Shown here: positions 42,579 to 51,015 of the stretch, piece by piece
How the letters are laid out: each line of letters starts with the position of its first letter
Position numbering within the stretch: the first letter of the stretch is position 1
Assembly: GCF_030067815.1 (NCBI RefSeq)
Contig: NZ_CP125968.1
Coordinates: 3,588,001-3,652,000, forward strand
Direction of reading: 5' to 3'
Length of the DNA stretch: 64,000 nucleotides
From: Sporosarcina thermotolerans
GTDB lineage: Bacteria > Bacillota > Bacilli > Bacillales_A > Planococcaceae
Notes under the pieces: generated by a model
What the model was told of the DNA's origin: nothing
Database searches by the model: none
The model's input: the letters and a program-made list of their open reading frames with translations, nothing else
Program-made: the position numbers and the translations under genes

Positions 42579-45500
42579 TTAATCTAACAATCCCAATACT
42601 TCCAATGCGCGGTAAAGCATAACTGCTGCTTCTGCACGTGTTGCATTGTTCTTCGGTACGAAATTGCCGTTGTTTCCTTGGATGACACCAAGTGATGCTG
42701 CTTTGTAGACGGAGTCGATTGCGAAAGTTCCGATCGATCCGTGGTCTCCAAAGTTAGCTGGTGCCTCAAGGCCTGCAAGTTTCTCTTTGTTTTGGTACTC
42801 GATTGCACGGATGATCATCGCAGCGATTTCTTCGCGTTTGATCGGTGCGTCTGGGTTAAAGCTACCATTTGCAGTTCCGTTGATGATTCCAGCGCGAGCT
42901 GCTGCTTCAACTCCTGCAAATGCCCATTTCTTGCTTGTGTTCACGTCCCCGAATTTACCTTCGTACTCTTCCAATGGAAGGTCAAGAGCGCGAGCAAGCA
43001 ATACTGCGAATTCCGCACGTGTGATTTGTGCATTTGGTGCAAACTCAGTTTCAGTTTTTCCTTGAAGGATGCCTTTTGCTACAAGTGCATTGATTTCATT
43101 TGCAGCAAATGTGTTGGCAGTGTCCTTGAAATCTGGAACTGTTGGTGTTTCTCCTTCAGGAGTTTCACCATCTGGTTTTTCGCCTTCTGGTGTTTCAACC
43201 TCTGGCTTTTCCTCTTCAGGGGCTGGCGCTTCTGGACTTGGAACAATAACTTCGGAGTTTATTACATTCACAGTTACAATAACCGGTCCGTTGTCGCCAT
43301 ACGTTATTGTAATATCAGTTTCCCCGAATGCAACTGCCCTTAATAGTCCCTCTTTAACTTTTACAACTTTCTCGTCACCTGAGGAATAAATGGCTGCTTC
43401 GGTAACATCATTCACTACAGCTGTACCGTCAGGTTGCAATATTTTTGCTGTTACTTTCAATTGTTTCTCAGAGCCAGAGTAGAGTGTCAATTGGGCATCG
43501 TCCACGAAAAGATCTCCCCCCACTACACTCTGAGCCTTGTTGCCTGCAGCATCCTCGTATCTAATAACAAGTATTTCATTTTCTTCGTCAAATTCCGGTA
43601 ATTCGAAAGTGAATGTCCCGTCTTGTTCTAAAGTGATTGGACCAGAATCTGTAGCAACACCATCTTTGGAAACTACATATGAAGCTTTTAGTTTTGTATT
43701 AATGTCATAACCCATTCCGTAAGAAACCAACTTTTCTTGATATCCTATATATGCATCATCAACTTGTCCAGTGACAGTTGTACCCTCAACGAAACCTTCA
43801 ATTGTCCCTGCTGTCGATTTTACAACAACTGGTCCGACATAGTCACTGATTTTGCCGGATGCCGACAATGCATTGTAGTCGATGGTGTAAAGACCGTCCG
43901 GAATCGTTGTTGCAGGAGAACCATCCCAAGGTCTATAGCTTCCTTTGATTGCTAATTCATATGAGCCGGCTTTAAGCGCACCGCCCGCGTGCAGGTAGCC
44001 GATGTAACCATCCTCAAATACGCCACCTTCAGGATTCATCATATCCCAAATTTCAAGGTAGTTTTCGCCAACATCGCCTGTGATTGTGAAGTAAAGCATC
44101 GCTTCGTCCTTCACGCCATCGCCGTTGAAGCTCAAATCTGTTTCTGTAATTCGCATATCTTGAATTTCAATTGCAACTTCCCCGCCAAAATCGGCTGCGA
44201 ATGGCAAGGAAATAGTAGTGTCGCCACCTGTAATATAGATGTAACCAAGGATTTCATCGCCGGCTTTCGTGCTTGCTGCGGATGCTGTCAATGTAACTGT
44301 TAACATCATTTCGCCGTCTAATGTAAATGTTGGATTATCTATTGTGATTTCTGCATCGCCAAACTCTTTTGTATAATCGACTGTTACAGTATATTTCCCG
44401 CCGTTTCCTGCAACATCTTTAACCAGTATTTGCTTTTCAACAGATATATCCCCTTCTTCAAGGGATTGAGGACCGAAAGTGACTGTACCTTTCAAGTTTT
44501 CAACGACTTCTCCTGTTTCAACAAGCAATGCCTCGTCGATTGCATATGCAAGGATTTCAGGATGCGCAGCAGCATAAGCGTTTACACGCCCCGCTCCTTG
44601 TGCAAATACATCGTACTTGTCCGTGTCAAGAATCTTCGCTGTGTTAGAAAGCGCAACCTTGACATCGAATGGGCTCCATTCAGGGTTTGCTTGTTTAATC
44701 AATGCAACAATCCCCGCAATATGTGGAGCTGCCATTGATGTTCCTGTGAAGCGATCGTACGCTTTGTCATACTCAGCATCCGGGTAGTCCGCTTTATACA
44801 TCGGTACGGATGACAAGATGTTCGTTCCTGGTGCAGTGACATCTGGCTTGATATCAAAGTTCGGAGTGGATGGACCACGTGAACTAGAGTTGTTGACTTC
44901 GTCTCCAGCAGTCCAAACAATGTTATCTACATCGAATGTGATTTTTCCTTCCCCGTTTTCCAAACCATCCTTGATTGCCTTCCCATCATTGTAAGAGAAG
45001 TTAAATGAAGGGATATCAACAGTGAAAACCTCGCCGCCACCTACACCTGACATAGGATTATCGTTTCCATCTGCATGATCTTTTGTATTGTAGATAATGA
45101 TCGCTTTGGCGCCTTTTTCCGTAGCAAATTTTATTTTATCCATGAATGTGATTTCTCCACGAGAAACATGGACAACTTTTCCTTCGACATCTAACCCATC
45201 ATAGTCTGATTCTTTACCTACATTAGGAATTGCTACGATACCCAATTCCTCTGACAATTCTTGTTTAAGATCTATTCCAAGTGGCGTGAAGAAGAATTTC
45301 ACGTCTTTGGAGAATTCGAAATCACCGTTCGTTACTTCAGCTTTGACAGCCGATAATTCCGGATTCGTCGTGTTACCAACAGCAATACCAAGTCTCGCTG
45401 TTGCAGGCGTTCCCATCGATCCACGACCCGGACCGGAGTTACCCGTTGCAACAACAGCAATTGTTCCAGCAAGCATCGCGTTGTTTATCGCATAGGAATC

Positions 45501-46565
45501 ACTGGCAGTTTCAGTGTTGACACCACCACCTAATGATAGGTTAATGACATCCATTTCTTGTTTTACAGCATAATCAATTGCCGCGATGACTCCAGCATTC
45601 GATCCACTACCGTAAGCACCAAGAACGCGGTACATATAAAGATCAACTTTAGGTGCTATTCCCTTAACGCCATATTCGTTTTTTCCGATTGCTGCTATGG
45701 TTCCAGCAACGTGCGTACCGTGATCAGTCCAAAATGTACGACCAGAATCGTTTACTTCATCTCTATGATTCGGTCGCTCGGCCGGCGATGTTTCAGATGC
45801 ATCGTCGTCAGCACGCGGGCGTGTATAGTCGGTTCCTGTGTGCGGAACGAAGTTTTTACCACCCTTGTAGATGCCTTCAAATTCTGGGTGATCAGCATCT
45901 ATTCCAGTGTCAAGAACTGCAACTTTTATACCTTGTCCTTCAAAACCTTCCGCCCAAAGAGCTTCGATTCCCAAGTGGTCAATACTTGTGTTCATTGCTG
46001 CTTCAACTTGTCCACTTGCTTCTACATCTTCATATGCGTAAACAGTAGCGTCTGGTTCAACAAGAGTTACTCCTTGAACTTGTAGTAACTTTTGAATATC
46101 GGATGCTTTAATCTTAGCCGAAAAACCGTTTAGTACTGTATCATATGTGAAGCCTTCTTCATAGGAAATTTCAAGTGCTTTCATTTCCTTTTTGACATCA
46201 AGCTGCTGTACATTAACTTTCTTTTGTACTGCCAATGATTCAGCTGAGGAAAACTTCTTTCCAGACAGCTCATTAATACCTTTTTGGAGTCCTACAGGTA
46301 CTTCAGATAGATTGACAATAACATCAACTACTTCATCACCTGAAAGTCCTTGTAAATCCTTATGCAGTTTCGGGCCGCCATTTGCCAGATTCAATTGCTC
46401 GGCAATCGCGGCTTTCATTTGCATAATGCTTTCGCTTTGTGTGTTCGGTTTGAACGGTTTTGTTTGGTCTGCCGATGCACTCACCGAAAACGGCATCATC
46501 AGCGACAGAACAAGAACGAAAGCTAAAAGACTACTTAAAGCCTTCAGAATACCCCGCTTTTTCAA
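42579..46565 (-). CDS. SLH-anchored Vpr-like subtilisin protease, paralogue 1
   Basis: An intact secreted serine protease of 1328 aa. GGGGAG directly abuts an ATG (46571), so the TTG six bases later is the better start. Using the ATG numbering: signal peptide to about residue 34; I9-like propeptide 50-180 (DTVLNGFSAKIKASDIQKLL); S8 catalytic domain with Asp221 (AVLDTGIDADHP), His284 (DHGTHVAGTIAAIG), oxyanion Asn378 (VVATGNSGPG) and Ser612 (FTGTSMAAPHIAG); a PA domain inserted at about 405-555 (VVHVSRGEITFMDKI). After about 680 come a fibronectin-like region and an Ig-like domain, then a linker of PEG/EKPE repeats and three SLH modules (APNAQITRAEFAVLLARAL, NPDAPIKREEIAAMIIRAI, KNNATRAEAAVMLYRAL). 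Likely released by autoprocessing and held on pyruvylated wall polymer. Confidence 0.94.
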   Translation of the reverse strand: MKKRGILKALSSLLAFVLVLSLMMPFSVSASADQTKPFKPNTQSESIMQMKAAIAEQLNLANGGPKLHKDLQGLSGDEVVDVIVNLSEVPVGLQKGINELSGKKFSSAESLAVQKKVNVQQLDVKKEMKALEISYEEGFTYDTVLNGFSAKIKASDIQKLLQVQGVTLVEPDATVYAYEDVEASGQVEAAMNTSIDHLGIEALWAEGFEGQGIKVAVLDTGIDADHPEFEGIYKGGKNFVPHTGTDYTRPRADDDASETSPAERPNHRDEVNDSGRTFWTDHGTHVAGTIAAIGKNEYGVKGIAPKVDLYMYRVLGAYGSGSNAGVIAAIDYAVKQEMDVINLSLGGGVNTETASDSYAINNAMLAGTIAVVATGNSGPGRGSMGTPATARLGIAVGNTTNPELSAVKAEVTNGDFEFSKDVKFFFTPLGIDLKQELSEELGIVAIPNVGKESDYDGLDVEGKVVHVSRGEITFMDKIKFATEKGAKAIIIYNTKDHADGNDNPMSGVGGGEVFTVDIPSFNFSYNDGKAIKDGLENGEGKITFDVDNIVWTAGDEVNNSSSRGPSTPNFDIKPDVTAPGTNILSSVPMYKADYPDAEYDKAYDRFTGTSMAAPHIAGIVALIKQANPEWSPFDVKVALSNTAKILDTDKYDVFAQGAGRVNAYAAAHPEILAYAIDEALLVETGEVVENLKGTVTFGPQSLEEGDISVEKQILVKDVAGNGGKYTVTVDYTKEFGDAEITIDNPTFTLDGEMMLTVTLTASAASTKAGDEILGYIYITGGDTTISLPFAADFGGEVAIEIQDMRITETDLSFNGDGVKDEAMLYFTITGDVGENYLEIWDMMNPEGGVFEDGYIGYLHAGGALKAGSYELAIKGSYRPWDGSPATTIPDGLYTIDYNALSASGKISDYVGPVVVKSTAGTIEGFVEGTTVTGQVDDAYIGYQEKLVSYGMGYDINTKLKASYVVSKDGVATDSGPITLEQDGTFTFELPEFDEENEILVIRYEDAAGNKAQSVVGGDLFVDDAQLTLYSGSEKQLKVTAKILQPDGTAVVNDVTEAAIYSSGDEKVVKVKEGLLRAVAFGETDITITYGDNGPVIVTVNVINSEVIVPSPEAPAPEEEKPEVETPEGEKPDGETPEGETPTVPDFKDTANTFAANEINALVAKGILQGKTETEFAPNAQITRAEFAVLLARALDLPLEEYEGKFGDVNTSKKWAFAGVEAAARAGIINGTANGSFNPDAPIKREEIAAMIIRAIEYQNKEKLAGLEAPANFGDHGSIGTFAIDSVYKAASLGVIQGNNGNFVPKNNATRAEAAVMLYRALEVLGLLD

Positions 46566-46612
46566 GCTCATCTCCCCTTTTACCTTTTTTCACGCAATTG
46601 TATTAATAGCGT

Positions 46613-46632
46613 GTCTCTATGAATATATCATA
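46613..46632 (-). promoter_or_regulatory. Conserved leader block of the S8 paralogue 1 gene
   Basis: Identical over 20 bases to 38039-38058, with the same spacing to the GGGGAG and TTG start and with flanking similarity (TTTGGGAGA farther upstream). Probable promoter or regulator-binding region shared by both genes; the factor is unknown. Confidence 0.55.
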
Positions 46633-46746
46633 TAATTCGGTATTTTGGGAGAGTTAAATTACAGAGTAGGTAAAAAAGTATGCTTTGATTGAATAAAGTA
46701 TTAAATTATTTACTTGGTAATTGTAATTAGGAATTAATTCCTGCTA

Positions 46747-46785
46747 ATAAAAAAAGAGAACTTTTAATAAGCTCCCTTAAAGTTC
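46747..46785 (-). terminator. Probable terminator of the decayed nuclease gene
   Basis: GAACTTT (46758-46764) pairs with AAAGTTC (46779-46785), followed on the minus strand by a T-rich run (CTCTTTTTTTATTAG). It lies about 15 nt past the last nuclease-like codon. Confidence 0.5.
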
Positions 46786-46801
46786 ATTCTATTAATCTAT
46801 A

Positions 46802-47590
46802 TTTATTAAGAAGCAATCTTTTGATAGGAATTGCCTTGTTTCTTCCAAATTAAATTAACCCAATCCGGATGATCAATGAAGGATTGCGGTTACCTTGTAT
46901 TTCATGGATAACATTGTTTCGATTTATTTCAAATTCACCTACTGGATGAGAAGATGCCATTCAAGAAGAATGGATAATTTTCCCGGCATGGATTTTTTCC
47001 GTTGTTTAGACTTTCATTCAACTCCAAGTCGACTTTGTCACCTTTTTCATAACGGGTTGCCATGTAAAAGAGCATTCTTGCGACGTCACCTCCATTTGCT
47101 GCTACAGGTTTCACTGTAACTTCTGTTGTTAAAAACCTTTATCGAGGAGTTCTGCAAATGCACCTGTAAACTGGACACCACCCGAAATGACAGGTGGGTC
47201 GTCTGCAGTGTTGCATCCCCATGAGGAATGCCTTAGGTCAACGTTACACGTTCAGGTTTGTAAAGGAATCCGACATGGATCTTCGCTCCCAGTCGTCCGC
47301 CATCCCTGCCGTTTACTGGGGCTATTTTCACATAGTTATATTTGACTCTGCCAGCGTCCACAATTGCTTAAATCAGTCTTTCATAACTCTACTCCGCTTT
47401 TGTATCTCCAGCGTCTGGATCGTTATTATCTTGGACTTCAATTACCCCTATAAATTCAGGGTTCTGCATCTCCACTGCAAAAGCGCGAGCAAGTTTTCTC
47501 GCTTTATCGGCAGAAGTCGTTTTTGTATAATTCGAGAAGTTCTCTAAGTTATTTGAAGCGGTTGTGATATTTATAAAGTGATTTTTGTGC
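46802..47590 (-). pseudogene. Decayed secreted nuclease (EEP-type plus endonuclease I remnants)
   Basis: Reading the minus strand, ITTASNNLENFSNYTK, then KLARAFAVEMQNPEFIGVIE with VQDNNDPDAG, match the start of exo/endonuclease-phosphatase family nucleases. The same frame continues through three in-frame stops as SYERLI-stop-AIVDAGRVKYNYVKIAP, then GFLYKPERVTLT-stop. After a shift comes VISGGVQFTGAFAE, and then GGDVARMLFYMATRYEKGD and LELNESLNNG, typical of endonuclease I (BsnA/YurI-like), followed by NRNNVIHEIQGNRNPS, IDHPDWVNLIW in yet another frame. The N-terminus and signal peptide are missing and the middle is deleted. In-frame TAG and TAA codons show real decay, in contrast to the single-base breaks elsewhere. 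Confidence 0.78.
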
Positions 47591-47726
47591 TGGGAATATT
47601 TAATGAGAAACTGCACCTGGTGTAAAGTACTGTAGGTGGGAACTATGGCAAGCGTATATACTCTATTATAGGTTTCGGTGTTTCTAAGGAACACTAAACT
47701 TTCGATCAATACTCAGCCTGAAATTG

Positions 47727-47767
47727 AAAAAGCCCCTGGATCGATTTCTCGATTCAGGAGCTTTTTT
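47727..47767 (-). terminator. Terminator after the S-layer gene
   Basis: AGCCCCTGGATCGA (47731-47744) pairs with TCGATTCAGGAGCT (47749-47762) with one mismatch and a 4-nt loop; T-runs on both sides. It lies about 75 nt past the stop of 47842-50694. Confidence 0.85.
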
Positions 47768-47841
47768 CATATAAACTTCAATACTATTTTAAAAATAGAT
47801 TGTTGTTAAGTGACTTCGTTAGCCTAATTAGCAATTGCTAA

Positions 47842-50694
47842 TTATTTTTTCAAAGTAACTTTCAATTCTTTAGTAGCTGTTCCAACTTTAACTTTAACAG
47901 TTATTACAGCTTCATTAACTCCTTCAGCAAGAACAGCTGTTGCATTATACGTACCGTTACCAGAAATTACAACACTGCCTGCTTTTTCAGGAACAATTGT
48001 TAAGATGCTTGCAGTTGTAGCAGCAACAACTTTTTTGTTGCCGTATTGGTCAACTGTTGCAACATTTAGAGCCGTTTCCGCATCATCTACAACAATTTTC
48101 TCTCCAATTGCGTATGTTCCGCCTTTAACAATCGCCTCTGTAATACCTTTTGCATTAGCATAGGTAGTGCTAGGAGAAGAAGCAGTGAAGAAGAAGTCTT
48201 CTACTAATTTGTTAGCAGGAGATACTACGAATTTTTGTTCAAGTACTTTACCTGTTGCGTTAACTGTCACACGTAAAGTAAATTCTGTATCAATAGGCTT
48301 ACTAGAAGAGTTTTTGCTCAAGTCATCTTTATCAATAGTGAATTTACCTTTGTTAACATTTACTTCGTTTTGCTCAAAATTACCGCCTGTCAATTTAACA
48401 GTAAATTCGCTCGGATCAAGAGCAACTTTTCCACCATTCAACAAACCGTTAACAGTGAATGCTTTTGGTCCAGCATCTTCTTCTGTACCAGCAGCTTGAA
48501 CTTTACCAATTGTAACAATTTCGTAGTCGCTGTATTCAGTACCGTCAGTTACACGTACTTTTACTTCTACTGCGGAATCACCTTTAGTATCAGATTTCAA
48601 TTGAACTTTAAGTGTCGCAGTACCATTTTTAAGACCTGTTACTTTGTTAGTGTCTTCATCAACACTTACAACATCAGATTTACCTACTAACTCAACAGTA
48701 ACTGCATCCTTAGCATTTTTCATAACGCGACCATATTGGTCTTCGATAACTAAGTGATCTACAGCAGTTACAGTAACAGCGTTATCCGCACCTGATTTAA
48801 TAACTAAAGGCTCTTGTAATCCACGGATTGCTTGAGCTTCAGCAGCAGCTTTTACATCAATTGTAATTGTAGCTACTTTGTAAGTTGAAGTAGTGAATAC
48901 TAATGCTTGTGTGCCTTTTGAATCAAATTTATGAGTTAGGTAAACTTGACCGTCCTTAACAGACAACTTCTTCACATCTACAGTTTTATCGCCAAGTTTA
49001 ATTCCTTTATTAGCATCTGATAATAACTTAACATCTGTAATTACATTGCCAGTTTTATCAGTTACTGTTACTGGAATTAAAGTATCTTCACCTACAACTG
49101 CCACTTCCGGCTGTCCAACTGTAATTACATCAGTTGTTGAAGTTTCTGCTACCTTCACTGTGTATGTTGCTGACTTACCATTTGTTGTCGAAATTAATAA
49201 CACATCAGTATTTCCAGCTTTTTTAATTGAATCGAAGCCAATAACAAGTTTGTTTTTATCACCAATTTTTTCACTTTTGATAACAACTTTTTTAACTTGA
49301 TCTACTGTTACGGTTTCTAATTCAATGTTAGAAGTATTAGTATTTGTAACAACTATTCCTGAAGCTTTTGCGGCATCAGTGATAGCATTACCATATTGAT
49401 CTTTCAAGTCAAGAACAATAAATGCTTTTGAGGCATCAGATTTGTCACTCAATTCAACAACTTCGCCTTTTTCATTATAAACGCCCGCAACAGAAATATC
49501 AGATACTGTTGATTCTGCTGAAAGTTTTACGGTTTTTGTAGTTGAGATTCCTGTAGCTGTGTCAATAATTACAACAGGTACTAAATCTCCAACAGTTTTT
49601 CCTTTAACAAGTGCAGAGGAAATAGTAACTACGCCATCTTTTAATGTAATGTTAGCATCATCATTTGTTTTCAATGTAGCATTCATATCTACACCATATT
49701 GGTCTTTTACAGAATAACCAACTGTAGCTACAGTAGTATCAGTGAATTTACCATCAACCATAGCTTTAGATACGACGGCAACGTCATCCAAAATTTGGAT
49801 AGATGCTACTCTTTGAGCTTCGATTTTCACAGAACCAGTTAAAGTTTTTTCACCTAAACCAGTAACATTTACAGTGTAGTCAGCAGCTTGGAAGTTTCCA
49901 GCGCCGATTAACTTAACAGATTTTTTGTCATCTGCCCATTCAAGTGTAGCGTTTTGTTTGAATGTACCGCGTAGCAATTCAACTTTTGCTTTTTCTGTAT
50001 CAACAGCTTGGTTGAACGTTACTTCAATTGTTTTAGCAGAAGTAGCTTTAACAGAAGCCAATGCAACTTCGCCTACTGCTGCTGGAGCACCTTCAGCACG
50101 GAACATGAATAGAGCGAACTCTCCACGTGTTAGGTTAGCTGTTGGAGCGAAAGTTGTGTCTGTTTTACCAAGAGTGATTCCAGCTTCTTTAAGAGCAGAA
50201 ACGTATCCGATCCAGTTGCTGTTCACGTCTGTGAAGTTAGCATTTTCTTTTGCAGTTAGGCCATAAGCGTTAGCAAGCATTTTCGCCATTTCTTGACGAG
50301 TGATGTTTGCTTCTGGAGCAAATGAAGTTGCTGATTTACCGCCAGCAATTTCAGCAGCTACTACTGCGTTAACTGCGTTTTTAACACGGCTGTTAAGGTC
50401 TGTGAAACCTTGGTCTTTCGCGTTATCAACATCAAGTTTAAGAGCGCGTGCGATGAATACTGCTGCATCTCCACGAGTGATGTTTTCAGTAGTACCGAAA
50501 GTTGTTGCTGTTTTACCTGAAGTGATGTCTTGTGCTACAAGGTAGTTTACAGCGTCAGCGTAAGCACTGCTTACATCTGTGAAAGATTTCGTTTCAGCAG
50601 CAGCTGAAGCGACTGGTGCGATTGCGGATGCAACTAGTGTTGCTGTTGCTGCAGTTGCAACAAACTTTTTGTAGGCTTTTGGTTGATGAGCCAT
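47842..50694 (-). CDS. S-layer protein (SslA/SbpA type)
   Basis: A 950-aa protein that most probably forms the crystalline surface layer. GGGAGGA lies 9 nt before the ATG. The signal peptide is unusual in being basic and Ala/Thr rich (KFVATAATATLVASAIAP), as in Sporosarcina and Lysinibacillus S-layer proteins. Three SLH modules occupy about residues 35-200 (GTTENITRGDAAVFIARAL, APEANITRQEMAKMLANAY, APTANLTRGEFALFMFRAE). The rest is a string of Ig-like beta domains of roughly 90-110 residues (KATSAKTIEVTFNQAVDTEK, then YSVKDQYGVDMNATL and DQYGNAITDAA, DQYGRVMKNAKD repeats), rich in Lys, Val and Thr and lacking Cys. Strong ribosome site, two promoters, long leader and its own terminator suit very high expression. 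Confidence 0.92.
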   Translation of the reverse strand: MAHQPKAYKKFVATAATATLVASAIAPVASAAAETKSFTDVSSAYADAVNYLVAQDITSGKTATTFGTTENITRGDAAVFIARALKLDVDNAKDQGFTDLNSRVKNAVNAVVAAEIAGGKSATSFAPEANITRQEMAKMLANAYGLTAKENANFTDVNSNWIGYVSALKEAGITLGKTDTTFAPTANLTRGEFALFMFRAEGAPAAVGEVALASVKATSAKTIEVTFNQAVDTEKAKVELLRGTFKQNATLEWADDKKSVKLIGAGNFQAADYTVNVTGLGEKTLTGSVKIEAQRVASIQILDDVAVVSKAMVDGKFTDTTVATVGYSVKDQYGVDMNATLKTNDDANITLKDGVVTISSALVKGKTVGDLVPVVIIDTATGISTTKTVKLSAESTVSDISVAGVYNEKGEVVELSDKSDASKAFIVLDLKDQYGNAITDAAKASGIVVTNTNTSNIELETVTVDQVKKVVIKSEKIGDKNKLVIGFDSIKKAGNTDVLLISTTNGKSATYTVKVAETSTTDVITVGQPEVAVVGEDTLIPVTVTDKTGNVITDVKLLSDANKGIKLGDKTVDVKKLSVKDGQVYLTHKFDSKGTQALVFTTSTYKVATITIDVKAAAEAQAIRGLQEPLVIKSGADNAVTVTAVDHLVIEDQYGRVMKNAKDAVTVELVGKSDVVSVDEDTNKVTGLKNGTATLKVQLKSDTKGDSAVEVKVRVTDGTEYSDYEIVTIGKVQAAGTEEDAGPKAFTVNGLLNGGKVALDPSEFTVKLTGGNFEQNEVNVNKGKFTIDKDDLSKNSSSKPIDTEFTLRVTVNATGKVLEQKFVVSPANKLVEDFFFTASSPSTTYANAKGITEAIVKGGTYAIGEKIVVDDAETALNVATVDQYGNKKVVAATTASILTIVPEKAGSVVISGNGTYNATAVLAEGVNEAVITVKVKVGTATKELKVTLKK

Positions 50695-50775
50695 GTGTAG
50701 AATTCCTCCCTATTGTATAATGCTTTTAATTGAAGCTCTCATAGTGAACCTCGTTATGTACAAGATTCAATATGA

Positions 50776-50781
50776 ATTATA
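50776..50781 (-). promoter_or_regulatory. Extended -10 promoter P2 of the S-layer gene
   Basis: Minus-strand TGGTATAAT (TATAAT at 50776-50781), a perfect extended -10; no clear -35 is present 17 nt upstream. It would give a leader of about 75 nt. Confidence 0.45.
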
Positions 50782-50913
50782 CCAACAATACGTATATTAA
50801 TCTACTTAAATTTTCAATTGGGTTCAATTTTACTATTAAATGATAGTAGAATTGAAGCCGTTGAAAGTATAAATATATTAAAATACGAAGTACGGCACGT
50901 CAGCTCTTTAACA

Positions 50914-50941
50914 AGTATAGCAAACTAAAATAATATTTCAA
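50914..50941 (-). promoter_or_regulatory. Sigma-A promoter P1 of the S-layer gene
   Basis: Minus-strand TTGAAA (50936-50941), 16-nt spacer, TATACT (50914-50919) preceded by TGC (extended -10). It would give a leader of about 210 nt before the S-layer ATG. Two promoters and a long leader are known for other S-layer genes. Confidence 0.6.
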
Positions 50942-50986
50942 GATATATTAGATATATCTTCTGAACAATTACTATTTTTAGCCATT

Positions 50987-51011
50987 CCTAAAGGCTTTAC
51001 CCGCCTTTAGG
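50987..51011. terminator. Hairpin between UDP-ManNAc dehydrogenase and S-layer genes
   Basis: CCTAAAGGC (50987-50995) pairs perfectly with GCCTTTAGG (51003-51011), loop TTTACCC. It starts 5 nt after the dehydrogenase stop. The T-run (ATTTTTAAAA) follows on the plus strand, not on the minus strand, so termination of the dehydrogenase message would be weak and could allow read-through into the S-layer gene. Confidence 0.6.
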
Positions 51012-51015
51012 ATTT

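Noticed and set aside
47194..47547. A plus-strand gene of 117 codons
   Set aside because: It is a shadow of the decayed nuclease on the minus strand; it has no ribosome site and no family resemblance.
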